From: Gammaproteobacteria bacterium
GTDB taxonomy: Bacteria; Pseudomonadota; Gammaproteobacteria; Steroidobacterales; Steroidobacteraceae
Reading direction: 5' to 3'
DNA: 55,649 nucleotides
Assembly: GCA_027315105.1 (NCBI GenBank)
Contig: DAHUYP010000047.1
Span: 1-55,649 of the forward strand
The position numbers were made by a program, and so were the translations under genes. The notes beneath the pieces were generated by a model. It was not told where the DNA came from, made no database searches, and saw only the letters and a list, made by a program, of their open reading frames with translations. Of this stretch, positions 42,280 through 51,803 are shown one piece after another (position 1 is the stretch's first letter; every line of letters begins with the position of its first letter).

Positions 42280-44135
42280 AGTTCCACCTGCGTGCCGAGC
42301 ACGATCACGCGCCGTTCCGGCATGCGGAAGAATTCCGCTGCCTGGGTGCTGCGCCGCTGCATCCAGGCGAATATCCGGCGCCGCAGTCCCTGGTAGCCGC
42401 CGCGCGGGCGCGGCACCACCAGGTGCCAGCCGAGGAAGAACGAGCAGTCCTGGGCAAACAGCTTGAGGCCGCGCGCACGGCACTGCTTCAGCGCCTCGCT
42501 GACATCCGGCGTCTCCATGAAGCCGAATCTGGCGGTCACCGAATAGACTTCGGGCATCAGGGTCTCGATGCGCACCCGGTCGGCCGGATCCTGCCGCGGG
42601 GCGCGCGCGATGTCCATGGTCAGAAAGACGATGCGCTCGTGCGCGACGTGGTTGTGCTCGAGATTGCGCAGCAGCGCAGTCGGCACGTGCTTCGGGTCGC
42701 TGGCCAGGAACACCGCGGTGCCCGGCACGCGCGGCACCCCGGCGAGCAATTTCGGCAGTTGCGACAGCGGCACCGCCACTGCACGCAGGGCGCTGCGCAG
42801 CAGCCGGCGCCCGCTGCGCCAGATCATGAAGATGCTGAACAGCACCATGGCCAGCGTCAGCGGCACCCAGGCACCCTCGGCGAACTTGGTCAGGTTGCCG
42901 ATCAGGTAGACCAGATCCACGCACATCAGCGGACCGAATACGCCGAACACCTGCCAGCGCCGCCAGCGCCACTGCGCGCTCGCGAGCTGCATACCGAGCA
43001 GCGTGGTGATGAACATCGTGCCCGCGACCGCGGCCCCGTAGGCGGCGCCGAGCGCGTCCGAGGAGCGGAAACCCAACACGAACATGCACACGGCGATCAG
43101 CACCAACCAGTTCACCACCGGCACGTAGATCTGGCTGTGCTCGAGCGCGGAGGTCTGCGTGATGCGCAGGCGCGGCAGCAGGTCGAGCTGAATGCACTGC
43201 CGTGTCACCGAGAAGGCCCCGGTAATGGTGGCCTGCGACGCGATGATGGTCGCCGCGGTCGCCAGCAGGACCATCAGCGGCAGCGTACTGGTCGGGAACA
43301 GCTGATAGAGCGGCAGATGCGCAGCCGTTGGATTGGACAGAATCATCGCCCCCTGGCCGAAGTAGTTCAGCACCAGCGCCGGCCAGACGATCGCGAACCA
43401 CGCAATGCGCACCGGCTTCTTGCCGAAGTGGCCCATGTCCGCATAGAGCGCCTCGCCGCCGGTCATCGCCAGGAACACGCCGCCGAGGATGGCGAGCGCC
43501 ATGCCGGGACGATGCCCGAGCAGCAGCAGCCCGTAGCCCGGGCTCAGCGCCGCCAGCACCGACGGATTCCTCAGCAGCGCCGACACGCCCGACGCGGCCA
43601 GCACCAGGAACCAGAGCAGCATGATCGGGCCGAACAGGCGGCCGACTCGCTCGGTGCCGCGGCTCTGGATCGCGAACAGCGCGACCATGATGACCAGCGT
43701 CACCGGCACCACGGCGGCGGCGGTCTCGGGGTCCAGGTTCTGCAGCCCCTCGACTGCGCTCAACACCGAGATCGCCGGCGTGATCAGCGCATCGCAGTAG
43801 AACAGCGCCGCACCGAGCGCCGCCAGCATCACGATCGTGCGCCGCCAGCGATTGCCGGCCGTCATGCTCCGTTGCACCAGCGCGAACAGTGACAGGATGC
43901 CGCCTTCACCCTCGTTGTCGGCGCGCATGATCAGCACCACGTACTTGAGGGTGACGACGATCAGCAGGCTCCAGAAGATGAGCGACAGCACGCCGAGTAT
44001 GGCCAACCGGTCCGTGGGCGCGCCGGCGGCTCCGAGCGAGGCCTCGAGCGCGTACAGCGGGCTGGTACCGATGTCGCCGTAGACGACGCCCATGGCGCCG
44101 ATCACGCACGCCGGCGTGATGCGCGCCGTCTTCAC
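42276..44135 (-). CDS. kup: Kup/Trk-type low-affinity potassium transporter
   Basis: Inner-membrane K+:H+ symporter of the KUP/HAK/KT family, 619 residues against 622 in E. coli. The diagnostic MGVVYGDIGTSPLYALEASL is at the N-terminus, with about 12 membrane helices and a cytosolic C-terminal domain (FLTMDIARAPRQ, FGFMETPDVSEALKQC). The GTG at 44135 overlaps the stop of the SET gene as GTGA, and I take it as the start; a further GTG at 44195 would add 20 residues. The presence of a K+ transporter between one-carbon metabolism genes is unusual. Confidence 0.94.
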   Translation of the reverse strand: MKTARITPACVIGAMGVVYGDIGTSPLYALEASLGAAGAPTDRLAILGVLSLIFWSLLIVVTLKYVVLIMRADNEGEGGILSLFALVQRSMTAGNRWRRTIVMLAALGAALFYCDALITPAISVLSAVEGLQNLDPETAAAVVPVTLVIMVALFAIQSRGTERVGRLFGPIMLLWFLVLAASGVSALLRNPSVLAALSPGYGLLLLGHRPGMALAILGGVFLAMTGGEALYADMGHFGKKPVRIAWFAIVWPALVLNYFGQGAMILSNPTAAHLPLYQLFPTSTLPLMVLLATAATIIASQATITGAFSVTRQCIQLDLLPRLRITQTSALEHSQIYVPVVNWLVLIAVCMFVLGFRSSDALGAAYGAAVAGTMFITTLLGMQLASAQWRWRRWQVFGVFGPLMCVDLVYLIGNLTKFAEGAWVPLTLAMVLFSIFMIWRSGRRLLRSALRAVAVPLSQLPKLLAGVPRVPGTAVFLASDPKHVPTALLRNLEHNHVAHERIVFLTMDIARAPRQDPADRVRIETLMPEVYSVTARFGFMETPDVSEALKQCRARGLKLFAQDCSFFLGWHLVVPRPRGGYQGLRRRIFAWMQRRSTQAAEFFRMPERRVIVLGTQVEL

Positions 44136-44719
44136 GCGCGCGACTCGGTGCGCGCGTTGCGCGGGCGCCTGCTCACCGGTCGCTTTGGAGGCCACAGCAT
44201 CGAGCCGCGGCAGCTTCGGGCGCCGCAGCGGCAGGCGAAGATCTCATCGACGTTGGGCGGATCGGATCGGTCGCGGCCGATCTGATAGTCGTAGGTCAGC
44301 TCCTCGCCGGGCTGAATGGTGCGGATCGCCTCGATGAACACGCGCCGATCATCGATCACCGATTCGCAGTTGGGATCGCAGGAATGATTGATGAAGCGCG
44401 CATCGTTGCCGTCGAGGCCGCCGTCGATCACCACGCCGCGATCGACGATGAACAGGAACGTATGGTTGTCCCTGAAGTCCTTGTGCTCATGGCGGCGATC
44501 GGCCTCCTTGTGCGATACGCGATCACCCAGGTATTCGATGATGCGCGTGCCCTTGCGGATGCGCCGCACGGCGAACACGCCCTGGCCATGCACGCGCGAG
44601 CGGCGCACGCGGATCATGCCCCGACGCGCCGGGACCGGCGCCACGCTCCTGGCCCGGCGCTTGGCCGGGCGCTTGGCCGGGCGCCTGGCCGGGCGCCGCT
44701 TGCTTCGAGCCCCGCTCAT
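44132..44719 (-). CDS. SET-domain protein-lysine methyltransferase with basic tail
   Basis: A 195-residue protein with a complete SET fold. [21 protein letters not shown] (residues 45-65 in part) is followed by the SAM/catalytic motif [11 protein letters not shown] (109-118-type block, N111 H112 S113 C114), then GEELTYDY with Tyr143/Tyr145 and a post-SET zinc motif CRCGARSC (C163, C165, C170). Residues 1-33 are a Lys/Arg/Ala/Pro tail ([20 protein letters not shown]) similar to bacterial histone H1-like tails. ATG at 44719 overlaps the thyA stop as ATGA. It could methylate lysines of DNA-binding or ribosomal proteins; the target is unknown. SET genes in bacteria are often regarded as acquired from, or shared with, eukaryotes. 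Confidence 0.92.
   Translation of the reverse strand: MSGARSKRRPARRPAKRPAKRRARSVAPVPARRGMIRVRRSRVHGQGVFAVRRIRKGTRIIEYLGDRVSHKEADRRHEHKDFRDNHTFLFIVDRGVVIDGGLDGNDARFINHSCDPNCESVIDDRRVFIEAIRTIQPGEELTYDYQIGRDRSDPPNVDEIFACRCGARSCRGSMLWPPKRPVSRRPRNARTESRA
44657..44697 (-). repeat. 12-base tandem repeat in the SET gene N-terminus
   Basis: Plus-strand unit GCGCTTGGCCGG is present about 3.4 times with one changed base in the third copy. On the coding strand it encodes the repeated Arg-Pro-Ala-Lys type tail of the SET protein, so the length of the basic tail may vary without frame loss. Confidence 0.8.
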
Positions 44720-45510
44720 ACCGCGACCGGCGCGCGAATCGCCGGGTGACACTGATAATCCATGAACTCGAAGTCCTCATACTCGTAGGCAAAGATATCC
44801 GGCGGCCGGCGCCGGAAGTTCAGCCGCGGTGCCGGCAGCGGCGTGCGGCGGAGCTGCAGATCGGCCTGCTCCAGATGGTTCACATACAGGTGACAGTCGC
44901 CGCCGGTCCAGACGAACTCGCCTGGCGCGAGCTCGCATTGCTGCGCCAGCATGCAGGTCAGCAGCGCATAGGAGGCGATATTGAACGGCACGCCGAGAAA
45001 GACGTCGGCGCTGCGTTGATAGAGCTGGCACGAGAGCTTTCCGGCCGCGACGTAGAACTGGAACAGCACGTGGCACGGCGCCAGCGCCATCTGCTCGAGC
45101 TCGCCGACGTTCCAGGCGCTCACCAGAATGCGGCGCGAGTTCGGATCGCAGCGCAGCTGCTGCACGACCGCGCCGATCTGGTCGATCTGCCGGCCGTCGG
45201 CTGCGCCCCAGCTGCGCCATTGCCTGCCGTAGATGGGCCCGAGCTCGCCGCGCTCGTCCGCCCATTCGTCCCAGATACGTACGCCATGCTCGTGCAGATA
45301 CGCCACGTTGGTGTCGCCGCGCAGGAACCACAGCAGCTCGTAGATCACCGAGGGCAGATGAATCCTCTTGGTCGTGACCAGCGGAAACCCGGCCGCGAGA
45401 TCGAAACGCAGCTGCTGCGCGAACCGCGACAGCGTGCCGGTCCCGGTGCGGTCGTCCTTGCGGACGCCGTGCTCGCGCACGCCGCGCAACAGCTCGAGAT
45501 ACGGGATCAT
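44716..45510 (-). CDS. thyA: Thymidylate synthase
   Basis: Makes dTMP from dUMP with methylene-tetrahydrofolate. The protein has 264 residues, exactly the E. coli length. The catalytic Cys is in [12 protein letters not shown]; other blocks are [45 protein letters not shown] and the C-terminal [14 protein letters not shown]. The ATG at 45510 overlaps the lgt stop as ATGA. The lgt-thyA pairing is common in gammaproteobacteria. Confidence 0.97.
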   Translation of the reverse strand: MIPYLELLRGVREHGVRKDDRTGTGTLSRFAQQLRFDLAAGFPLVTTKRIHLPSVIYELLWFLRGDTNVAYLHEHGVRIWDEWADERGELGPIYGRQWRSWGAADGRQIDQIGAVVQQLRCDPNSRRILVSAWNVGELEQMALAPCHVLFQFYVAAGKLSCQLYQRSADVFLGVPFNIASYALLTCMLAQQCELAPGEFVWTGGDCHLYVNHLEQADLQLRRTPLPAPRLNFRRRPPDIFAYEYEDFEFMDYQCHPAIRAPVAV

Positions 45511-46325
45511 TGTTCCGGCACGAAATTACCGGACGGCACGCGCAGGCGGTAGGCGATGATCAGCAGCGCGATGCCCGCCAGCAGCATCGGCAGCGACAGC
45601 AGCTGCCCCATGGTCAACCAGCCGAAGGCGAGGTAGCCGATCCCGACATCGGGCTCGCGCACGAATTCGACCGTGATGCGCGCCAGCGAATAACAGATCA
45701 GGAACAGCGCCGAGGGCGCATAGCGCGGTCGGGGCCGGCTCGTGAACCACCATAGGACGCCGAACAGCACCAGCCCTTCGAGCGCCGCCTCGTACAGCTG
45801 CGATGGATGACGCGGCACCGGTGGACCGCCGTTCGGGTCCGGCACCAGCATCGCCCACGGCACGTCGGTCGGCCGGCCCCATAGCTCACCGTTGATGAAA
45901 TTGCCGATACGCCCGAAGAACAGGCCGATTCCCGGCAGCGGCGCCGTGAAATCGAACACATCGCCGATGCTCCTGGCGCGCTGGCGCGCAAAGAGGGCGG
46001 TCGCCGCCAGCACCCCGAGCAGCCCGCCGTGAAAGGACATGCCGCCTTCCCAGATCTTCAACGGATACAGCCAGTCCGCGCGCCACAGCGGCAGGCCGTA
46101 GAACAGCACGTAGCCGGCGCGGCCGCCCAGGATCACGCCGAGCATCGCGTAGAACAGGAAATCGTCCACGTCGACGCCTCTCCAGCTCGAGCGGGGCCGG
46201 GCGGCGCGCCGGCGCGCCAGCCACCAGGCCGAGCCGAAGCCCAGCAGGTACATCACACCGTACCAGTGGATGTGCAGCGGTCCGAGACGCAGAGCGATCG
46301 GATCGATGTTTGGATATCGAAGCAT
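45507..46325 (-). CDS. lgt: Prolipoprotein diacylglyceryl transferase
   Basis: Inner-membrane enzyme that attaches diacylglycerol to the lipobox Cys of prolipoproteins. The 272-residue protein has seven membrane helices. The signature [20 protein letters not shown] and upstream essential residues in [13 protein letters not shown] (with the first His/Tyr) are present, together with [11 protein letters not shown]. It heads the minus-strand series and is followed by thyA with a four-base overlap. Confidence 0.96.
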   Translation of the reverse strand: MLRYPNIDPIALRLGPLHIHWYGVMYLLGFGSAWWLARRRAARPRSSWRGVDVDDFLFYAMLGVILGGRAGYVLFYGLPLWRADWLYPLKIWEGGMSFHGGLLGVLAATALFARQRARSIGDVFDFTAPLPGIGLFFGRIGNFINGELWGRPTDVPWAMLVPDPNGGPPVPRHPSQLYEAALEGLVLFGVLWWFTSRPRPRYAPSALFLICYSLARITVEFVREPDVGIGYLAFGWLTMGQLLSLPMLLAGIALLIIAYRLRVPSGNFVPEQ

Positions 46326-46419
46326 CCAGGAATTCTACCGGGTTGCGCCGGCCGCTGCTGCCGTTGACGCGTCAGTCATCCGGCCGCGCCGGCGCCGCGG
46401 CCCCGCCGCCCCGCGCGGC

Positions 46420-47652
46420 TCACTCGCGGGTGGCACGGCAGAAGAAGGCCTTCAGATATCGCGTCTCCGGAATCGCCGGGTGCAGCGGGTGATCAGGCGA
46501 CTGGCCGCCGCTGTAGACGACCTGCACGAAGCGGCTGGTATTCCGCGCCGCCGACTGGATCAGGCCGAGCAGTTCCTCGGGCGCCAGGTGGTAGGAGCAC
46601 GAGCAGCTCACCAGCAGCGCATCGCGCTCGAGCAGCCGCATGGCGATCTGGTTGAGCTTGCGATAAGCGGCCTGCCCGCGCGCAATGTCCTTCTTGCGCT
46701 TGATGAAGGCAGGCGGGTCGAGCACGATCGCATCGAAGCGTTCGCCGCGCCGCACCAGCTCGTCCAGCACTTCGAACACGTCGCCGCGGCGGGTGCCGAT
46801 CGCGACGCCGTTGGCGGCGGCGTTGCGGGCCGCGACCGCGAGCGCGGCTTCGGACGCGTCCACGCACAGCGCCTCGCCCGCTCCGCGCGCCAGCGCCGTG
46901 ATCGCCCAGGCGCCGGCGTAGCTGCAGACATCGAGCACCCGGGCGCCGGGCGTGATCAGGCGCCGCCATTGCTCGCGATTCCAGGTCTGGTCATAGAACC
47001 AGCCGGTCTTCTGCGCCGAGCTCAGCGGCACGCTGAATTTCAGCCCTGCCTCGAGCACGGCCAGCTCCTCCGGCGCCCGACCGATCGGCGTGAGCAGCTG
47101 GCGCGGCAGCTGCTCGAGCTCGCGGGCACCGCCGTCGTTCTTCCATACCAGCGCGCGCGGATCGAGCACGCTCGCGACCGCGGCCTCGATCTCGGTGCGC
47201 AGCGCCTCCATGCCGGCGGTCGCTATCTGGCCGACCGCGACGTCGCCGTAGCGGTCGAGGACCAGACCCGGCAGGCCGTCCGACTCGCCGAACACCACGC
47301 GATAGTACGGCGCCGGATAGATCCGCTCACGCAGCGCCAGCGCCACCTTGAGCCGATGCTCGAGCATCGATCGGTCCGGCGGATGGACCGGGCTGCGGCT
47401 CACGATCCGGGCGCAGATCAGCGCGTGCGGATTGACATAAGCGTAGCCGAGGAACTGATCCCGGTCGGACAGCACGCGCGCCATGCTGCCGACCCCCAGG
47501 GCGGTCAGGGGCGTGGCATCGTTGTCCACCTCGTTGGAGAACACCCACAGATGGCCGGCACGCAGCCGCCGGTCTTCGCCGCGCTTGAGGCGCAGCACCG
47601 GCAACTGGGCAGTCGCGCTCGGCGTACCGGAATCTTCGGCGGGCACTGACAT
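46420..47652 (-). CDS. rlmI: 23S rRNA m5C methyltransferase RlmI-type
   Basis: SAM-dependent methyltransferase of 410 residues. The N-terminal PUA-like domain ([20 protein letters not shown] in part) leads to an EEHEE-type middle region and a C-terminal Rossmann domain with [16 protein letters not shown] (motif I), the acidic VDASEAAL, and [16 protein letters not shown] (motif IV). This arrangement is that of RlmI (YccW), which methylates C1962 of 23S rRNA in E. coli. It is divergent from the YyaL-type gene, with 62 bases between the start codons. Confidence 0.92.
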   Translation of the reverse strand: MSVPAEDSGTPSATAQLPVLRLKRGEDRRLRAGHLWVFSNEVDNDATPLTALGVGSMARVLSDRDQFLGYAYVNPHALICARIVSRSPVHPPDRSMLEHRLKVALALRERIYPAPYYRVVFGESDGLPGLVLDRYGDVAVGQIATAGMEALRTEIEAAVASVLDPRALVWKNDGGARELEQLPRQLLTPIGRAPEELAVLEAGLKFSVPLSSAQKTGWFYDQTWNREQWRRLITPGARVLDVCSYAGAWAITALARGAGEALCVDASEAALAVAARNAAANGVAIGTRRGDVFEVLDELVRRGERFDAIVLDPPAFIKRKKDIARGQAAYRKLNQIAMRLLERDALLVSCSCSYHLAPEELLGLIQSAARNTSRFVQVVYSGGQSPDHPLHPAIPETRYLKAFFCRATRE

Positions 47653-47714
47653 CGGGTCTTGGGGGTGATCCGTTATATTGGCGCGCCATTTTACTGGAAA
47701 TCAGCGACGAACCC

Positions 47715-49817
47715 ATGGACAAGAGCGCCCCGCAGCCGCTCAATCGCCTCGCCGATCAGGGCAGTCCCTACCTGCGCCAGCACGCCGGCAATCCGGTGGA
47801 CTGGTATCCATGGGGACCCGAGGCGCTCGAGCGCGCCCGCACGCTGCAGCGACCGATCCTGCTGTCGATCGGCTACGCCGCCTGCCATTGGTGCCACGTC
47901 ATGGCCCACGAGTCCTTCGAGGACGCCGCCACGGCGGCGCTCATGAACGAGCTCTACGTCAACATCAAGGTCGATCGTGAGGAGCGGCCCGACCTTGACC
48001 GGCTGTACCAGCTGGCGCAACAGATGCTGACCGGCCGCGGCGGCGGATGGCCGCTGACCATGTTCCTGATGCACGACGATCAGCGGCCTTTCTTCGGCGG
48101 CACCTATTTTCCCGCCGAAGCGCGCTTCGGACTGCCGGCATTTCGCGATCTGCTGCGCCAGGTCGCCGACCACTACCGCGGGCATGTGGCGCAGTTGCGC
48201 ATCCCCGCCTCGCGGGTGACCGCGGCGCTGGGCGAGCTCAATCCGCCGCCGGCCACCGACGCGCTGCTGAGCGCCGAGCCGTTGACGGGCTGCCGCGCCC
48301 GGCTCGAGCGCAGCTTCGATGGCCGGTACGGCGGATTTGGCGCAGCGCCGAAATTTCCGCAGCCCGCCGGCCTGGAGCGGCTGTTGCGCGACTGGTACGC
48401 GAGCGCGCGCTCGCACGCGCCCGACCTGCAGGCGCTCTACATGGCCAGCCTCACCCTGACGCGCATGGCCGAAGGCGGGCTGTTCGACCAGCTCGGCGGC
48501 GGCTTCTACCGCTATTCGGTCGACGAACGCTGGGAAATCCCGCATTTCGAGAAGATGCTGTACGACAACGCCCAGCTGCTGGCGGTGTACGCACAGGCGG
48601 CGGCTGCGACCGGCGAGCCGCTGTTCGGCGAGACCGCCACGCGCACCGCAGACTGGATGCTGCGCGAACTCGGCCGCGGCGCCGGCGCCGAGGGTGCCTT
48701 CTTCTCGAGCCTCGACGCCGATTCCGAAGGCCACGAAGGGCGCTTCTACGTCTGGCAGCGCGACGACGTGCGCGGCGCTCTCCCGGCGCGGCAGTGGCCC
48801 GTGTTCGCCTCGCGCTTCGGGCTCGATGCGCCGCCCAACTTCGAGGGCCAATGGCACCTGTGCGTGCGCGCGGGCATCCCGGCCGTCGCCGAAACGCAGC
48901 ACCTGACGGTCGAAGAGGTCCGCGACCTCCTGGGTTCGGCGCAGGCGGCGCTGCTCGAGCTGCGAGCCCGGCGAGTCCGGCCCGGCCTCGACGACAAGGT
49001 CCTGACGAGCTGGAACGCGCTGGCGGTGTCGGGACTCGCGATCGCGGCGCGCTGCCTCGGCCGCGCGGATCTGGCCGCCGCGGCCACTGCGGCACTGCAG
49101 TATCTGCGGCGTGTGCACTGGCGCGGCGCTCGCCTGCTCGCCGCCAGCGCACGCGGCGTGGCGCGCTTGCCCGCCTATCTCGATGACCACGCATTCCTGC
49201 TCGACGCCCTGCTCGAGATCGCGAGCGTACGCTTCCGCGCCGATGAGCTGGCGTGGGCCGTCGAGCTCGCCGAGCTCATGCTGAGGCACTTCGAGGACCC
49301 CCGCGACGGCGGCTTCTTCTTCACGGCCGACGATCACGAGGCGCTGATCAGCCGCTCGAAATCGTACGGCGATGAGGCCATTCCGGCCGGCAATGCCGTC
49401 GCGGCGCGCTCGTTGCTGCGGTTGGGCTTCCTGCTGGGCGAAGGCCGCTATCTGCGGGCCGCCGAGCGCACGCTGCGCGCGGCCTGGCCGGCGTTGCTCA
49501 AATATCCCGAAGGGCACGCCTCGATGCTGCTGGCGCTGGAGGACTACCTGGATGCGCCGCAGATCGTGCTGCTGCGCGGACCCGCCGCGGCCATCGAGCC
49601 GTGGCGAGATCGGCTCACCGCCGTCTTTGCCCCGCGCCGCTGGATCCTCGCAGTGCCGGCCGAGCTGCGCGATCTGCCGGCGGCCATCGCCGCCAAGAGC
49701 GCCGGCGAGGAGCCGCTGGCGTACATCTGCCGCGGCACGTCGTGCTCGGCGCCGATCGGCTCGCTCGCGCAGCTGCTCGAGGAACTGGACCGCGAGCAGG
49801 CGGCGCCCGGCCGCTGA
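47715..49817 (+). CDS. YyaL/DUF255 thioredoxin-domain protein
   Basis: A 700-residue cytosolic protein. Residues about 1-165 form a thioredoxin-like DUF255 domain with the active-site CxxC in [17 protein letters not shown]. The rest is an (alpha/alpha) barrel related to N-acylglucosamine 2-epimerases and glycosidases ([49 protein letters not shown]). YyaL/spermatogenesis-associated protein 20 relatives are widespread, but a reaction is not established. Length is normal for the family. It is convergent with the HD-GYP gene, 19 bases away. Confidence 0.93.
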   Translation: MDKSAPQPLNRLADQGSPYLRQHAGNPVDWYPWGPEALERARTLQRPILLSIGYAACHWCHVMAHESFEDAATAALMNELYVNIKVDREERPDLDRLYQLAQQMLTGRGGGWPLTMFLMHDDQRPFFGGTYFPAEARFGLPAFRDLLRQVADHYRGHVAQLRIPASRVTAALGELNPPPATDALLSAEPLTGCRARLERSFDGRYGGFGAAPKFPQPAGLERLLRDWYASARSHAPDLQALYMASLTLTRMAEGGLFDQLGGGFYRYSVDERWEIPHFEKMLYDNAQLLAVYAQAAAATGEPLFGETATRTADWMLRELGRGAGAEGAFFSSLDADSEGHEGRFYVWQRDDVRGALPARQWPVFASRFGLDAPPNFEGQWHLCVRAGIPAVAETQHLTVEEVRDLLGSAQAALLELRARRVRPGLDDKVLTSWNALAVSGLAIAARCLGRADLAAAATAALQYLRRVHWRGARLLAASARGVARLPAYLDDHAFLLDALLEIASVRFRADELAWAVELAELMLRHFEDPRDGGFFFTADDHEALISRSKSYGDEAIPAGNAVAARSLLRLGFLLGEGRYLRAAERTLRAAWPALLKYPEGHASMLLALEDYLDAPQIVLLRGPAAAIEPWRDRLTAVFAPRRWILAVPAELRDLPAAIAAKSAGEEPLAYICRGTSCSAPIGSLAQLLEELDREQAAPGR

Positions 49818-49836
49818 TGCGTCCGGCGCGGCCGGA

Positions 49837-51069
49837 TCAGCGCTGGGCGGCGAGCTCCCCCGCCCACAGCTCGCTGAGGTAGGTGAATTGCCAGTTCTCG
49901 GGCGACTCGCGGGCCTCGATCTGATCACGGCAATGAGTGCTGGCCAGATCCAATAGCCTGGGCTTGATGGGCAGGCCCGCCTTGGTGGAGTAGAACAGCT
50001 TGACCTGGGGCTTGGTCAACGCCGCGGGGTTCTGTTCCATCACCACGGCCAACAGGCCGGAGCTCATGCGCACCAGCGACCCGGTGGGGTAGATGCCCAC
50101 GCTCTTGACGAACGCCTGGAACAGCGCCGCGTCGAAATGGCCCTTCCACGACGCCATCTGCGCGATCGCATGGGCTGGATCCCATCCCGCCTTGTAGGGC
50201 CGGTCTGACGTGACCGCATCGTAGACATCGCAGATGGCGCCCATGCGGGCGAGCACCGAGATGCGCTCCACCGGCAGGCAGTCCGGATAGCCCGTGCCGT
50301 CGATGCGTTCGTGATGGTGCCGGCACACGTCCATGACCGGCTCGCTCACGGCGTTCGCCGCCTGCAGCATCTCGAAGCCCCGCAGCGGATGCTGCTTGAT
50401 GACGTCGAATTCCTCCGGCGTCAGCTTGCCGGGCTTGTTGAGCACCTGCATCGGCATCGCGGCCTTGCCCAGGTCGTGCAGCATGCCGGCCGTGCCGGCC
50501 TCCCGGCATTGATCCTCGTCGAACCCGAGCTGCCGGCCCAGCGACACCATCAGCGCGCAGACGGCCACGGAGTGCATGTAGGTATATTCGTCGGCCGATT
50601 TGAGCCGCACCAGGCTCACGAGCGCATCGCGATTACGATTGATCGACTCGACCACGTCGTTGACCAGCGGCGCACAGGCGCTCGGCTCGATCGCGTCGCC
50701 CAATCGCGCCTGCTGGAACATCTCGCGCATCGTCTCGGTCGAGCGCGCGCGCAGCGCCGCAGCCCGCTCCAGCTCCTCGGCGATCGAACTCCTGGGTCCT
50801 GGCGGACCCGGGGTCGGCGCGGCCTGCGTGCCGGCATCGCCGGCCTGATCCAGCGTCGGCGACCGGGCGGCGGCTTCGGCCGCGACATCATCGCCCTGCT
50901 CGATGTCGATCCAGCATTCCGCAACGCCGCTGTCGCGCAGCCGCGCCAGCGTCGTGTCGTCCTTGATCAGGAATTTCGTGCGCCAGAACGGATGACTGAT
51001 CCATGTCCCCTCTAGCGCATGGATGAACATCCCCGTCGTGAGCTGATTCACAGAAATCTTCTTCAGCAC
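49837..51069 (-). CDS. HD-GYP cyclic-di-GMP phosphodiesterase with DUF3391 domain
   Basis: A 410-residue signalling protein. The N-terminal DUF3391 domain (ISVNQLTTGMFIHALEGTWI to about residue 60) is followed by a Pro/Ala linker and an HD-GYP domain: LHDLGKAAMPMQVLNKPGKL with the HD pair, then VCRHHHERIDGTGYPDCLP carrying the HHExxDGxGYP signature, and GAICDVYDAVTSDRPYK. All metal-binding residues are present, so it should degrade c-di-GMP and influence motility or biofilm. No diguanylate cyclase is adjacent. Confidence 0.95.
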   Translation of the reverse strand: MLKKISVNQLTTGMFIHALEGTWISHPFWRTKFLIKDDTTLARLRDSGVAECWIDIEQGDDVAAEAAARSPTLDQAGDAGTQAAPTPGPPGPRSSIAEELERAAALRARSTETMREMFQQARLGDAIEPSACAPLVNDVVESINRNRDALVSLVRLKSADEYTYMHSVAVCALMVSLGRQLGFDEDQCREAGTAGMLHDLGKAAMPMQVLNKPGKLTPEEFDVIKQHPLRGFEMLQAANAVSEPVMDVCRHHHERIDGTGYPDCLPVERISVLARMGAICDVYDAVTSDRPYKAGWDPAHAIAQMASWKGHFDAALFQAFVKSVGIYPTGSLVRMSSGLLAVVMEQNPAALTKPQVKLFYSTKAGLPIKPRLLDLASTHCRDQIEARESPENWQFTYLSELWAGELAAQR

Positions 51070-51202
51070 GTCGCGACCATGTCTCGATAGTGGCTGTGGG
51101 CGCCGTGGCAGGTATTCCCGCGCGGGCTATCGGCAGCAATGCTCGCCGATTTGGCGCCCCGGCGCCGGGCGCCCGTTGGCACTTTTGGCGATCGACCCGC
51201 CC

Positions 51203-51778
51203 TCAGCCCCAATGACGCGCCGCCCGCACCAGAAAGAGCAGGCCGAGCACGACGAACAATGCCGATGCCGCCCGGTGTATGGCCTTCAGCGGCAGGCGCG
51301 CGGCGAACGCGTTGCCGAGAAAGATGACGGGCGCATCGGCCAGCAGCATGCCGCAGGTGGTGCCGGCGATCACGCTCGTCAGGCTCGGAAAGGCGGCACC
51401 GAGCGCCATGGTCGCGATCTGCGTCTTGTCGCCGATCTCGGCCACGAAGAACGCCAGCAGCGTCGCCAGGAAGGCGCCGGCGTTACCGGCAACCGCCGGC
51501 TCGTCCGCGAGCGCGTCGCCCTCGAGTGTCCAGACCGCCATCGCGATCATGCTCAGGCCGACCGCTGCATCGAGCATCACCGCCGTCAGATGCCCGCCGA
51601 TCCAGGCGCCGATCCATCCGGCCGCGCCGTGATTGGCGAGCGTGGCGCACAGCACGCCGGCGAAGACCGGCCACGGCCGGCGGTAGCGGGCGGCCAGCAC
51701 CAGCGCCAGCAGCTGCGTGCGATCGCCCATCTCGGCGCCGGCGACGCTCGTGAGCGAGACGATGAAGGCCTCCATCAT
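51203..51778 (-). CDS. GDT1/TMEM165 (UPF0016) family cation transporter
   Basis: A 191-residue inner-membrane protein with six helices and two inverted copies of the family motif E-x-G-D-[KR]-[TS]: GAEMGDRTQLLALVLA near the N-terminus and VAEIGDKTQIATMALGA in the middle. Bacterial members such as MneA export Mn2+, and eukaryotic ones move Mn2+/Ca2+. It lies 25 bases downstream of the decarboxylase gene on the same strand and may be co-transcribed with it. Confidence 0.92.
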   Translation of the reverse strand: MMEAFIVSLTSVAGAEMGDRTQLLALVLAARYRRPWPVFAGVLCATLANHGAAGWIGAWIGGHLTAVMLDAAVGLSMIAMAVWTLEGDALADEPAVAGNAGAFLATLLAFFVAEIGDKTQIATMALGAAFPSLTSVIAGTTCGMLLADAPVIFLGNAFAARLPLKAIHRAASALFVVLGLLFLVRAARHWG

Positions 51779-51803
51779 GGCGCCTGATCCCGCTGGGCCG
51801 CCG

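Noticed and set aside
42280..43401. Upstream extension of the folA frame inside kup (539-codon frame in total)
   Set aside because: Only the last 165 codons resemble dihydrofolate reductase; the rest is out-of-frame kup sequence of skewed composition.
47641..47714. TATATT at 47674-47679 as a promoter for the YyaL-type gene
   Set aside because: The closest -35-like hexamer (CTGACA at 47646-47651) is 22 bases away, too far for a standard sigma-70 promoter, so no call is made.
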